Of a stretch of 64,000 nucleotides of DNA, positions 17,864-26,486 are shown piece after piece. Positions within the stretch are counted from its first letter, which is position 1. The number at the start of each line of letters is the position of its first letter. The stretch lies in assembly GCA_024346835.1 (NCBI GenBank), contig AP024866.1, positions 1,984,001-2,048,000 on the forward strand, written 5' to 3'. The stretch is from Vibrio comitans (GTDB lineage: Bacteria > Pseudomonadota > Gammaproteobacteria > Enterobacterales > Vibrionaceae). The notes under the pieces are model-generated. The model searched no databases, had not been told where the DNA came from, and worked only from the letters and a program-made list of their open reading frames with translations. Both the position numbers and the translations under genes were made by a program.

Positions 17864-18349
17864 ATGAAAATGAATCACGTAGGTATCATGGTTGGCGATA
17901 TGGACAAAGCGGTTGAGTTTTACACCAAAGCGCTAGGCCTAAAAATCGTAATGAACAACACTAAAGTTATCGAAGAGCGCGAAACGGCTATCGGACGTAT
18001 GTGTATCGCTGTATTCGGTGAAGGCTTTAAAGGCTTTAACATCGCACACCTTGTTACTACCGATGGCATTGGTGTGGAATTGTTCGAAATGAAAGAACGC
18101 CAAGAGCGTCACGAAGTTGATTTCTCTCGTCTGGGCATCTTCCACTTCTGTCTACAAACTGACGACTTTGAAGGTGCAATTGCACGTACAGAGCAATACG
18201 GCGGTAAGGTTCGTATGGACATCATGCGCTACCACCCAGAAGACGATAACAAGCCTCAAAAAATGGTATACCTAGAAGACCCGTTTGGTAACTTGTTTGA
18301 GTTTTACTCACACACTTATGAAGAAACTTACGCTTCTGATTACTCTTAA
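17864..18349 (+). CDS. VOC-family (glyoxalase/bleomycin-resistance fold) protein
   Basis: 161 residues from the ATG at 17864, with GGAG six bases upstream. Two paired beta-alpha-beta-beta-beta modules are visible: MNHVGIMVGDMDKAVEFYTKALGLKIV (His at position 5 a likely metal ligand) and FHFCLQTDDFEGAIARTEQYGGKV ... VYLEDPFGNLFEFYSH (Glu in LFEFY a likely ligand). VOC members include glyoxalase I, epimerases and dioxygenases, and the substrate is not set by sequence alone. The mRNA ends at the strong terminator at 18372-18399. Single-gene unit. Confidence 0.85.
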   Translation: MKMNHVGIMVGDMDKAVEFYTKALGLKIVMNNTKVIEERETAIGRMCIAVFGEGFKGFNIAHLVTTDGIGVELFEMKERQERHEVDFSRLGIFHFCLQTDDFEGAIARTEQYGGKVRMDIMRYHPEDDNKPQKMVYLEDPFGNLFEFYSHTYEETYASDYS

Positions 18350-18371
18350 TCTAAAGCACAGTTTGAATAAT

Positions 18372-18399
18372 AAAGGATTGGCTTTTGCCAATCCTTTTT
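18372..18399 (+). terminator. Rho-independent terminator after the VOC gene
   Basis: Perfect 11-bp stem AAAGGATTGGC / GCCAATCCTTT with a TTTT loop and trailing Ts. Confidence 0.9.
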
Positions 18400-18444
18400 A
18401 CGTTTCTTATTAGCACCACTCATGTCGCCCATGCAGAGGCGCAA

Positions 18445-18984
18445 CTAACGAATCAGGTCCAAGATCGACTTAAATTCTGAAGCTCTACAATCCCCAACGA
18501 GTTCATACAAACTCATCTCTAACCCTGTCACTGCAACGCCACTCTCTTTTATCCGAGTGATCCCTAGATGCTTGTTCTCTAGAGTGCGAGAAGAAACGCA
18601 ATCACTGACCAGTTCAACGTTATACCCAAGCCCTGCTAACCCAATTGCGGTTTGATACACACATATATGTGCTTCGATGCCACAGACCAACCAAGTATCT
18701 AGGTTATGAGCTTTAACTACTTCAACTAAGTTAGCCGATTCACAGCCATTAAAAGCCCACTTTTCTATCGGTTTTAAGTCATCAATAAGCGCCACAATCT
18801 CTTCAACTGTAGAACCTAGTTTCTGAGAGTTTTGCTCGAGTACAATCACAGGTAAGCCCAATACCTGTGCACCTTTAATTAACTTCATGCAATTGGAAAT
18901 CAAAGCCTCACTATCATGCACTAGCCGAGCTAATTCTCCCTGAACATCAACAACGATAAGCCCTGTATTGTCCTTTTCTAGCAT
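18445..18984 (-). CDS. Isochorismatase-family cysteine hydrolase (YcaC-like)
   Basis: 179 residues from ATG 18984, which has AGAGGG five bases upstream; the GTG two codons earlier sits on that site. The catalytic triad of the family is visible: Asp in LIVVDVQGEL, Lys in IEKWAFNG, Cys in GIEAHICVYQTA. The preceding Glu-Ala-His-Ile-Cys is typical of YcaC-type members. These cytoplasmic hydrolases cleave amides or vinyl ethers, but the substrate here is unknown. It follows the ABC-F gene on the same strand but is cut off by the terminator at 19078-19107. Confidence 0.85.
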   Translation of the reverse strand: MLEKDNTGLIVVDVQGELARLVHDSEALISNCMKLIKGAQVLGLPVIVLEQNSQKLGSTVEEIVALIDDLKPIEKWAFNGCESANLVEVVKAHNLDTWLVCGIEAHICVYQTAIGLAGLGYNVELVSDCVSSRTLENKHLGITRIKESGVAVTGLEMSLYELVGDCRASEFKSILDLIR

Positions 18985-19077
18985 GCGCACCCTCTTAAAC
19001 TCTGATAATCAAACCTATTAGCTATCACTGTAGCAAATCGTTCCGAAATCACTCTACACATACATTTAAGAGCCAAT

Positions 19078-19107
19078 AAAAAAGAGGCAACACTTCCTGT
19101 TGCCTCT
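19078..19107 (-). terminator. Terminator of the ABC-F gene
   Basis: 10-bp perfect stem AGAGGCAACA / TGTTGCCTCT with loop CTTCC; on the minus strand it is followed by a run of six Ts. Confidence 0.9.
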
Positions 19108-19153
19108 ATTATCCATGTTAGGGAATTTAGTCCCATGTTAGATAAGTCTATAT

Positions 19154-20722
19154 TTAAAGATGGATCTGCCGAGTTACCCCTGACTCTTTAGAGAAGTCTT
19201 GGTCATGACTGACCAAAATAAACCCTCCTTTATAACCCTGTAGTGCGGTAGCCAACATCATCTTGGAATCAAGATCTAGGTGGTTGTCAGGCTCATCAAG
19301 TAAGAGTAACGGCTGCGTTGGTTGGTGACTCACAATCAGCATAGCAAGCTTCATCTTCTCGCCACCACTGAGCGCCTTGCCCAAGCGAAATACGCTATCA
19401 CGGCGAAACCCAATACCTGCCAGTAAGGTTCTAGCATCACTTTCCTGCATACCTGCACATTGCTGCATTAAGTTGTCAAATATAGAAAGTTCGACATCAA
19501 TGCCACCAAAGTGCTGGTCGAGATAATACACCGGCGTATTAATCTGCAGCTCGCCTTGTTTAAGTGCTAAATCACCAAGCAATGTCTTCAATAACGTCGA
19601 CTTACCACTTCCATTCCCCCCCATGAGATGAACCTTATCATCCGCACAAATTTGCAATGTAACAGGCTCTTCACAACTAAATGGCAGTACTCCCTCAAGC
19701 AGCGAAATCACCTTCCGTGAGCCACTTTGGCTATCGGCAAGGTATAGCCTTTGACTCTCCAGTTGCTCTTTTCTTAATTTCAATGTTTGCGTTTTATCGT
19801 GCAAGTGAGCTTGCCTTAGCTGCTCATTCTTGCTGCGATTTGAGGCTCGAGCGCTTGCTTGATCCTTTTTCGCATCCAGCAAGATCTTTGGCTGACTTCC
19901 CTCTTTCCGCTGTTTATTGCCCTGCGCCGCTCTTTGTTCTGCCTTTTCGCGGTTACGCTGCGCTTGCTCCTCTAAACGTTTGCTTTGCTTGTGCACGTTC
20001 GCTAGATGACGCTCTACAGCCTTTAACTCCGAGCGTTTTTGCTCAGCATAGTGGTCATAATTACCACCAAACACGGTAAGACCTAGGCCAGATAACTCCC
20101 AGATTTCCTCCATTTCACGAAGCAATTCACGGTCGTGACTGATGAGTAGAATAGCCCCATTAAAAGAGCGCATAGATTCAATCAACCATTGTTTGGCATT
20201 TGCATCCAAGTGATTTGAGGGTTCGTCGAGAATGAGAAGCTCAACATCTTTCTCGAACAATTGCCAAAGCTGTAATCGCGCTAATTGCCCTCCACTGAGA
20301 ACAGAGCAAAGTGCATCCACCCGAGGGGGCAAACCTATCTCTTGCAACTGGCTCTGCAGTCGAAGAGCAAGATCCCATTGATCTGCAACGAGTTCGAACC
20401 AGTGCTCTGAGCTGTCACCTGCTTCAATCTTACCAAGTGCTTCAAGCGCTTTATCTTTGCCCAAAAACTGCGCTATGGTGCTGTCGCTTAAGAGTAATTC
20501 TGAAGGTTGCTGGCGATAAACTGCATGTGAAGAAGGTAAGCTAACCTTGCCATCAGATGGCGTTATCTCCCCACTCAATATAGAAGCAAATAGCGACTTT
20601 CCGACGCCATTGCGCCCGACTATGCCGACACGGCGCTGATTCATAGAACAAGAAAGGTGTTGCAATGGCGTATCGCCGTTATCAAATTGATGGCTAATAT
20701 TACTAGCCTGTAGTACTGGCAT
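19154..20722 (-). CDS. ABC-F family ATPase
   Basis: 522 residues from ATG 20722, with AGGAGG about 7 bases upstream. Two nucleotide-binding domains without membrane spans: Walker A GRNGVGKS and GGNGSGKS; signatures LSGGQLARLQL and LSGGEKMKLAM; Walker B LLILDEPSNHLD and LLLLDEPDNHLD. The linker between them is long, charged and coiled-coil-like (QSKRLEEQAQRNREKAEQRAAQGNKQRKEG), the P-site tRNA interaction region of ABC-F proteins. Family members act on the ribosome as translation factors or antibiotic protectors. This one resembles short unassigned ABC-F proteins more than EttA or Uup. No drug target can be assigned. Confidence 0.88.
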   Translation of the reverse strand: MPVLQASNISHQFDNGDTPLQHLSCSMNQRRVGIVGRNGVGKSLFASILSGEITPSDGKVSLPSSHAVYRQQPSELLLSDSTIAQFLGKDKALEALGKIEAGDSSEHWFELVADQWDLALRLQSQLQEIGLPPRVDALCSVLSGGQLARLQLWQLFEKDVELLILDEPSNHLDANAKQWLIESMRSFNGAILLISHDRELLREMEEIWELSGLGLTVFGGNYDHYAEQKRSELKAVERHLANVHKQSKRLEEQAQRNREKAEQRAAQGNKQRKEGSQPKILLDAKKDQASARASNRSKNEQLRQAHLHDKTQTLKLRKEQLESQRLYLADSQSGSRKVISLLEGVLPFSCEEPVTLQICADDKVHLMGGNGSGKSTLLKTLLGDLALKQGELQINTPVYYLDQHFGGIDVELSIFDNLMQQCAGMQESDARTLLAGIGFRRDSVFRLGKALSGGEKMKLAMLIVSHQPTQPLLLLDEPDNHLDLDSKMMLATALQGYKGGFILVSHDQDFSKESGVTRQIHL

Positions 20723-21087
20723 AATTTGCCTCCTGTAAGACAGGGACAACAGTCGCAGCAAGTGCAATTATAAATGCAGTTTTGAGATGAGATCGATGCC
20801 AAAATACGCGAGCGTGAAGAAGCTAGATTAATGTCTGGTACAACGAAATATCGGTAAGTGAGCTACGCCTACTAACCCTGTAAATCCAAAAATAAAATGA
20901 GAAATGGATGACAGGTTTAGTTATTCATATTGGCGTAATCTCCGAAAGAAATGGTGCGCTAATACTAACGAGTTGGTGAATAGTTAGTCAAGCTTGCTAA
21001 CTCATAAAACTCTAGTTGTGTTCATAGTAAGACAAAACTTTGCAGCGAAAAGGTAGATTGAGCAATTTCTTTACTAAACTTAACTAT
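20723..21087. other. 365-base divergent intergenic region
   Basis: Promoters for the ABC-F gene and the glutathione S-transferase gene lie here. I find no convincing operator or small gene. A partly palindromic stretch around a CAAGCTTG core (20988-20995) is the only feature noted. Confidence 0.4.
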
Positions 21088-21753
21088 ATGAAATGCATAC
21101 CGATACTCTATTCTTTGCAACATTGCCCCTATGCTATGAGAGCAAGAACAGCGCTTATCAAAGCCCAGCAAAAGGTGTTCATCCGAGCAATTAAACTCGA
21201 CAACAAGCCAAAGGAAATGCTGATCGCTTCCCCTAAAGGGAGTGTACCTGTGTTGGTTTTACAACATGAAGAGACACACCAAACCCTCGTCTTAGAGGAG
21301 AGCCTAGATATTATGCTCTGGGCGTTGAAACAAGATGATCCTGATGACCTATTATACCAAGAAGACCCTCAAGCATTACCTTTGATGCTCTCTTTCATTG
21401 CCGAGTTTGAGTACACTTTTATCCCTTTATTTGAGTCTTACAGCTGCGCTAAACGCTACCACAACGACAACCTGAATGAATGCCGTCAAGCGTGTGAAGA
21501 CTACTTAATTTCACTTGAGGAAAGGTTGGCCAAGCATGCCTTTTTGTTTTCAGAAAATGAAAGCCTAGTGGATATTGCGTTATTCCCTTTTATGCGCAAA
21601 TTCGCCAAAGTTGAAAAACAGCGTTTTCGTCAAGGCCCCTATCCCAACCTGCGAAATTGGCTAAATAGCTACCTACAAAGCTCTCTATTTTCTAAGGTTA
21701 TGAAGCGACATGAACTGTGGCTCGATGATCGAAAAGACTGTTATTTGGAATGA
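21088..21753 (+). CDS. Glutathione S-transferase-like protein
   Basis: 221 residues from ATG 21088. The N-terminal thioredoxin-like domain reads MKCIPILYSLQHCPYAMRARTALI, with the CPYA active-site pattern of omega/Grx2-like GSTs, and the cis-Pro region KGSVPVLVL. The C-terminal all-helical domain includes LVDIALFPFMRKFAKV with the N-capping Asp. A frame extension upstream to a TTG adds 16 residues foreign to the family. Catalysis may be thiol transfer or glutathione conjugation. It ends at a strong terminator. Confidence 0.85.
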   Translation: MKCIPILYSLQHCPYAMRARTALIKAQQKVFIRAIKLDNKPKEMLIASPKGSVPVLVLQHEETHQTLVLEESLDIMLWALKQDDPDDLLYQEDPQALPLMLSFIAEFEYTFIPLFESYSCAKRYHNDNLNECRQACEDYLISLEERLAKHAFLFSENESLVDIALFPFMRKFAKVEKQRFRQGPYPNLRNWLNSYLQSSLFSKVMKRHELWLDDRKDCYLE

Positions 21754-21781
21754 ACAAGCTGAATTTGGAAATAAAAATCAC

Positions 21782-21804
21782 AAACGGCCTTCGGGCCGTT
21801 TTTT
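21782..21804 (+). terminator. Rho-independent terminator after the GST gene
   Basis: AAACGGCC, TTCG tetraloop, GGCCGTTT, then Ts. Textbook form. Confidence 0.93.
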
Positions 21805-21924
21805 GTAGGATCCTATCCTGCGTCAGCGATTAAACATTTTTTAACCAACAGGGTAATCTTCCGTCAACGCCAAAACACTGCAAGCCGTTTGCAGGGCATA
21901 TGAAGTTTAACTAGGAGATACCCT

Positions 21925-22248
21925 ATGAATAAGATTATCAAAACCATCCAAATAAGCATCATTACGTCTGCGCTTATTGCTGGCGCTGCGGTAGCAAGCA
22001 CTAACAACCAAGTAGAGTCTACTGACGTTGTGAAAAGTGAAGCGCACGTAACAACACTCAAGTCTCAGCAACAAGCAACCATTCATGCAGTTGAGCACAA
22101 TCAAGCGCTCATTGAGTTAGAAGGTACGGGTGATGTAGACCACTACATCGAAACGAATAACGCTCAAGAGGGCAAAGCGCGCACTATTCCTAAGTGTGAA
22201 AACTTGGCTGTACCTTCTGGTGTTAAAGATAGCATTCGCTGCGAATAA
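21925..22248 (+). CDS. Secreted hypothetical protein, 107 aa
   Basis: Begins MNKIIKTIQISIITSALIAGAAVAS, a signal peptide, with AGGAG about 7 bases upstream. The mature region of about 80 residues is polar, with Gln/Glu/Thr-rich stretches (TTLKSQQQATIHAVEHNQALIELEG) and two cysteines near the end (PKCENLAV and IRCE), probably one disulfide. No family recognised. It is convergent with zur. Confidence 0.65.
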   Translation: MNKIIKTIQISIITSALIAGAAVASTNNQVESTDVVKSEAHVTTLKSQQQATIHAVEHNQALIELEGTGDVDHYIETNNAQEGKARTIPKCENLAVPSGVKDSIRCE

Positions 22249-22333
22249 TTTAGCGAGAGCTAATCATTCAATATCAAGGGACAGCGTTGAAACGTCGGTC
22301 AATATCAGGAATCTATAAAGGTTGAACCGGCCG

Positions 22334-22807
22334 CTATTGCGCTTTGCAATCTTCGCAAAGGCAATTCACTTCAAGCTGCTCGCTGGCAAATACAAAGCCA
22401 GCGTCAGCAACGTTTCGTCTTAGCTCGTTGATAAGAGCTGAATCTATACTTACTTCTTTCACTTTAAAGCAATTAGAACAGATCAAGAACTGCGCCGCTT
22501 CATGGCTATGAGAGCAAGTAATGTGCATACATGAGATGTATTTATTCGCAATTTGCAGACGATGCGCTAGGCCCTGTTCTTGAAGAAAGTCTAAGATACG
22601 ATAAACCGACATCGGTGACATACTCTCCCCAAACTGCTCTTTATAAAGATCAGTGATTTCATAGGCCGACAACGCCTTTTGAGATCCGGTTAGACACAAA
22701 AGAATCTTCTTTCGTTTTTCAGTCAGTAATCCACCGTTTTGCTTACACTTAGCAGTGGCATGTTTAATGATGGCTTCCGATGTAGAGTGTTCGCGAGGGT
22801 CTTGCAT
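22334..22807 (-). CDS. zur: Zur, zinc-responsive Fur-family repressor
   Basis: 157 residues. The N-terminal winged helix (LTEKRKKILLCLTGSQKALSAYEITDLY and MSPMSVYRILDFLQEQGLAHRL) is of the Fur type. The structural zinc site is Cys110-x2-Cys113 (ICSNCFKV) with Cys in NCLCEDC at the end (149, 151, 154). The histidine-rich region CSHSHEAAQF fits Zur rather than Fur, whose HHHDH motif is missing. The protein represses zinc-uptake and zinc-sparing genes when zinc is plentiful. A good Zur box is present in this window before the M23 peptidase gene. It is divergent from the EF-G-like gene. Confidence 0.85.
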   Translation of the reverse strand: MQDPREHSTSEAIIKHATAKCKQNGGLLTEKRKKILLCLTGSQKALSAYEITDLYKEQFGESMSPMSVYRILDFLQEQGLAHRLQIANKYISCMHITCSHSHEAAQFLICSNCFKVKEVSIDSALINELRRNVADAGFVFASEQLEVNCLCEDCKAQ

Positions 22808-23212
22808 AAGTTTCTTAGAATCTGCTTGTTTAGCGTAAATACGGCTTACTAGTTTACTCTATAACGTATCTATTTTCCTGCCCTTTACTTTCCTTCTCAG
22901 CCCCATCTTTTTTGTTCGTCTCCTAAACAAGGGGTTAACGCGCATCGACCAGCAAATTATCTCATCAAACATTGATTTAGATTAAATTGAAAACTGCTTA
23001 ACAACTAGGCTGATCACACCAATCTTTAATGAAATTGTTCATGCTATAACAGTGTTCAATTTCCATTGAGTACGGCCTATGCGCCTCCTATCTCGCAAGA
23101 TGACTTGGAAGACGACAAGGCGGGATATCCCGCCCCAAACTTCTGTTGCCTAAGTTAATTCTCAACACCCTTATTTGAGGATGCCTAAAAAGAATCTTGC
23201 AAGGAGGCCACT
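22808..23212. other. 405-base divergent region between zur and the EF-G-like gene
   Basis: Contains an inverted pair GAAATTG (23031-23037) / CAATTTC (23057-23063) around an ATGCTATAACAG core, and a 16-bp palindrome at 23119-23134. The ATGCTATAACAG core only partly resembles a Zur site. AAGGAGG stands just before the EF-G-like start. No small gene is seen. Confidence 0.45.
23119..23134. repeat. 16-bp perfect palindrome in the EF-G-like leader
   Basis: GGCGGGATATCCCGCC, self-complementary throughout, 78 bases before the EF-G-like start. In RNA it forms a GC-rich 6-bp stem with an ATAT loop; in DNA it would suit a dimeric regulator. No T-run follows, so it is not a terminator. Confidence 0.7.
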
Positions 23213-25234
23213 ATGCCTATCAATCGTATTCGGAACATCGTATTTACCGGTCAAGCCGGTGTGGGTAAAACTACATTAGTGGAGAAGATGCTCTTTCATT
23301 GCTATGAAACCAATGCTCTTGGTAGTGTTGATCGAGGTGATACTGTCACCGACTTTGACGAGCAATCCATTTATTATCAGCACAGTATCGAAGCCACCCC
23401 TGTCACCCTGAGCTACAAAAAACATCGTCTCAATGTTATTGACACTCCTGGGCAAAATGAATTGCTAGGAAGAAGCCTAAGCGTTTTCCCTGCCGTAGAA
23501 ACCGCGGCGCTTGTTATCGACCCCAATACCCCGATTAATCAAACCGCACGCCGATTGTTTGATTTCGCTAAACAGCGAAATAACTGCCAGATGATTGTTG
23601 TCAATAAGATAGACATACACGCAAAGCAGTTGCCGGAACTTCTTGAATTGATTCAAACAACCTTTGGCAGTAACTGCTTACCACTAAACTTACCAAACCA
23701 AGATGGAACCGATGTTGTCGATTGCTATTTTGAGCCTGACTACGCTATCGAAACCTCTATTCAAGCTGTTGAAACCGCCCACGAAGCCTTAATTGATCAA
23801 GTGGTAGAGCTAGATGAGGACCTAATGGAGGTTTACCTAGAACAAGGTTCTTCGCTAACCGCAGCACAATTACACGACCCATTTGAAGAAGCGATGCGCC
23901 TAAGGCATATCGTCCCTATTTGCTTTGTCTCCGCTGAAACAGGCGCAGGGTTAGAATTGCTGCTTAAAACTCTAAGTGAGCTCATGCCAATGCCTAATGA
24001 AGGCAACCCTCCTCTGCTGGAGAAAGACGGCAAATTGACTCCAGTGAACTGCGAAACTCTAGAACACACTGTTGCCCATGTATTCAAGGTCAGTGTTGAC
24101 CCGTATATGGGGAAAATGGCTTACTTAAGAGTGTTCCAAGGAGACCTGCATACCGGTAGCCAACTCTTTATCGATGAAAGCAACAAGGCGTTTAAGATTG
24201 GACATCTTTATCAACTGCAAGGCAAAACTCGTAATGAAATTGACCATGCTAGGGCCGGAGATATCTGCGTAATCGCTAAGGTCAATGAACTCAACTTTGA
24301 TTCAATTGTTCACGACTCTCATGATGAGGATGGCGTCAGCTTAAAAACCTTAGACTTCCCAAGCCCTATGTACTCGCTATGCCTAAAACCTAAAAGACGC
24401 GGTGACGAACAAAAGTTGGGAGAGGTACTACAACGTATCGCCTGTGAAGACCCTACCTTGAAGATTGAACACCGCCACCGCAGTAACGAAACCTTACTCT
24501 CTGGACAGGGCGAATTTCACCTTAAGGTCGCACTTGAGAAAATGGCCAAGGTTTACAAACTAGAAGTCGATACCTCCCAGCCAAGTGTTGAATACTTTGA
24601 AACAATTACCCGTGAAGCAGAAGCGCTATATCGCCACAAAAAACAAAGTGGCGGTGCCGGACAATTTGGTGAGGTGAAGCTAAAAGTCAAACCCCTTGCC
24701 AGTGGTGAAGGCTTTAGATTCGTCAATAAAGTGGTGGGTGGCGCCATCCCTACCTCACTGATCCCTGCGGTTGAAAAAGGAGTGCGTCAAGGCTTGGATG
24801 AAGGAACAATTTCCGGTAACCCAATACGAGACATCGAAGTGACGGTATTTGACGGTAAACACCACTCCGTTGATTCGAAAGAAATTGCCTTTGTAATCGC
24901 AGGTAAAAAAGCCTTTCTTCAAGCTGTTGCGGATGCGAACCCTATAGTTCTCGAACCAATTGTGGATCTCACTCTAGAGCTTCCAATCAATAGCGTGGGA
25001 GATGTAACGGGTGATCTTGCAGGGAACAGAGGGCTTGTAGAAGGCAGTGAGAGTATCAGCATTGACCATACCTTAATAATGGCTAAAGCGCCTCTCAATG
25101 AGCTTCAAGATTATTCGAGAAGACTTAAAGCAATGACTGGCGGAGAAGGTACCTTTACCATGAGCCTCAGTCACTACGAGCCAGCCCCTCCACTGGTTCA
25201 AAAGCGCGTTTGTAAGGAGCTAGATCCAGCGTAA
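23213..25234 (+). CDS. EF-G-like translational GTPase (EF-G2/FusA2 group)
   Basis: 673 residues. G1 is GQAGVGKTT, G3 DTPGQ, G4 VNKID. All later domains are present: domain II (VAHVFKVSVDPYMGKMAYLRVFQGDL), III, IV (GAGQFGEVKLKVKP; GGAIPTSLIPAVEKGVRQGL) and V. It is shorter than canonical EF-G (about 700). The G3 box carries Gln81 where EF-G has the catalytic His (DTPGH), and the switch I RGITI motif is replaced by TVTDFDEQSIYYQHSIEA. This is an EF-G paralogue rather than the housekeeping factor. Members of this group can work in ribosome recycling or remain unassigned. AAGGAGG precedes the ATG. It is alone and followed by a terminator. Confidence 0.85.
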   Translation: MPINRIRNIVFTGQAGVGKTTLVEKMLFHCYETNALGSVDRGDTVTDFDEQSIYYQHSIEATPVTLSYKKHRLNVIDTPGQNELLGRSLSVFPAVETAALVIDPNTPINQTARRLFDFAKQRNNCQMIVVNKIDIHAKQLPELLELIQTTFGSNCLPLNLPNQDGTDVVDCYFEPDYAIETSIQAVETAHEALIDQVVELDEDLMEVYLEQGSSLTAAQLHDPFEEAMRLRHIVPICFVSAETGAGLELLLKTLSELMPMPNEGNPPLLEKDGKLTPVNCETLEHTVAHVFKVSVDPYMGKMAYLRVFQGDLHTGSQLFIDESNKAFKIGHLYQLQGKTRNEIDHARAGDICVIAKVNELNFDSIVHDSHDEDGVSLKTLDFPSPMYSLCLKPKRRGDEQKLGEVLQRIACEDPTLKIEHRHRSNETLLSGQGEFHLKVALEKMAKVYKLEVDTSQPSVEYFETITREAEALYRHKKQSGGAGQFGEVKLKVKPLASGEGFRFVNKVVGGAIPTSLIPAVEKGVRQGLDEGTISGNPIRDIEVTVFDGKHHSVDSKEIAFVIAGKKAFLQAVADANPIVLEPIVDLTLELPINSVGDVTGDLAGNRGLVEGSESISIDHTLIMAKAPLNELQDYSRRLKAMTGGEGTFTMSLSHYEPAPPLVQKRVCKELDPA

Positions 25235-25254
25235 TTAGCTTGGCAAAAAAGCCC

Positions 25255-25285
25255 AGCACCAGAGGAAATTCTCTGGTGCTTTTTT
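25255..25285 (+). terminator. Rho-independent terminator after the EF-G-like gene
   Basis: 10-bp stem AGCACCAGAG / CTCTGGTGCT, loop GAAATT, then TTTTT. Confidence 0.93.
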
Positions 25286-25413
25286 ATCTGTGCCAATAGA
25301 TAAACGACCTTCGCAAATCAGATAAAAATCAGAACAATCAAAGACTTTCTATCCAGCGATAAGATACATTAGTACGTCACTATCAATTCAAACCCTGCCA
25401 TCAACCTATTTGT

Positions 25414-26415
25414 ATGAAAAAGCCTACCGTTTATGATGTTGCCCGCCTTGCAGGCGTTTCCGTGAGTACAGTTTCTCGCTTTAACAACCAATCGGGATAC
25501 ATAGCGAAACAAAAAGTCCAAGCTATTGAACAGGCTATATCGGCACTCGGCTTTAGCGCAAAGGCCACAAAACACTCTGGCAACAAAGCTCGTAGCATGA
25601 GGATTGGTGTGGTGGTGCCCACATTCGATAATTCTTACTTTGCGAGCATCTTAAACGGCATGAATCATTGCGCTCAAGGTAGCGCCTATAGCTTGCGAAT
25701 TGAGAGCTCACGCTTTAGTAAGGTTCGAGAGCAGAAGATCATTAAGCAGATGCTCGACTTGGGTGTAGATGCCCTGATATTAGTAGTCAGCTTACTCAAT
25801 GAAGATGAGATCAAACACTTAGTCGGTGAACTTCCCATACTCGTTGTCGCAGGCTCAGACAAAGGCTCTCTACCAATACTCAAGATCGACAATGTGATTG
25901 CAGGAAAGATTGCCACTAACCACCTAATACAGCTAGGGCACTCCAAGATCGTTCATGCCCATGGTCGCTTGACCGAAGGACCCGATGCGCAAGACCGACT
26001 TGATGGGTACAAACAAAGCTTGCTAGAGGCCGGGTTACAAGTCGATCCAAGGCTCATTATCGATGGCGGATACTATTCTGAATCCGCCTACAATGCCGTT
26101 CTTCAGCTTATCAATGATGAGATTTCATTCAGCGCTGTCTTTGCTGCCAATGACTTAAGTGCTTATGGAGTCATTCAAGCACTAAAAGAACATGATATCT
26201 GCATCCCGCAGCAAGTATCTGTCATTGGATTTGACGACCTCTATACCTCTGAGATATTTACGCCATCCTTAACCACCATACGTCAGCCTCTATATGAAAT
26301 AGGTGAGATTGCGCTGAGTCATATCTGCGACATAATGAGTAACAATGCAAGTAAGCCTTTATTTCCACCCGCAGAGCTCATTGTCAGAGACAGTACCTCT
26401 AGGAAAGGTAGTTAG
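25414..26415 (+). CDS. LacI-family regulator (paralogue 1 beside the GH16 gene)
   Basis: 333 residues. The HTH MKKPTVYDVARLAGVSVSTVSRFNN is canonical for LacI, as is the effector domain with RIGVVVPTFDNSYFASILNGM, AVFAANDLSAYGVIQALKEHDICIPQQVSVIGFDDL. It is clearly a paralogue of the LacI protein at 27660-28667: both share the sequence pattern IGxxxPTFDxSxxxSxLxGM and VGELPxLVVAG. It converges on the GH16 lipoprotein gene. Both regulators probably respond to oligosaccharides from the GH16 reaction, which is inference. Confidence 0.87.
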   Translation: MKKPTVYDVARLAGVSVSTVSRFNNQSGYIAKQKVQAIEQAISALGFSAKATKHSGNKARSMRIGVVVPTFDNSYFASILNGMNHCAQGSAYSLRIESSRFSKVREQKIIKQMLDLGVDALILVVSLLNEDEIKHLVGELPILVVAGSDKGSLPILKIDNVIAGKIATNHLIQLGHSKIVHAHGRLTEGPDAQDRLDGYKQSLLEAGLQVDPRLIIDGGYYSESAYNAVLQLINDEISFSAVFAANDLSAYGVIQALKEHDICIPQQVSVIGFDDLYTSEIFTPSLTTIRQPLYEIGEIALSHICDIMSNNASKPLFPPAELIVRDSTSRKGS

Positions 26416-26417
26416 AT

Positions 26418-26450
26418 AAAAAAACCGCCAAGCCAAAGGGGCAAAGCGGT
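26418..26450 (-). terminator. Terminator of the GH16 gene
   Basis: Outer pair ACCGC (26424-26428) / GCGGT (26446-26450) with an inner GCC/GGC pair. Read on the minus strand it is followed by seven or more Ts. It ends the GH16 gene and may also stop the LacI transcript. Confidence 0.75.
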
Positions 26451-26486
26451 GTTCAAAAGATCTAAGTAAACGGTGGTGATTCGGCG

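Noticed and set aside
19681..20079. 132-codon + strand frame inside the ABC-F gene
   Set aside because: Antisense shadow of a well-supported ABC-F gene, no Shine-Dalgarno and no recognisable domain.
23031..23063. Possible Zur site between zur and the EF-G-like gene
   Set aside because: GAAATTG/CAATTTC is an inverted pair but the central ATGCTATAACAG departs from TGTTATA-N-TATAACA at several positions. Kept only as an unassigned repeat.
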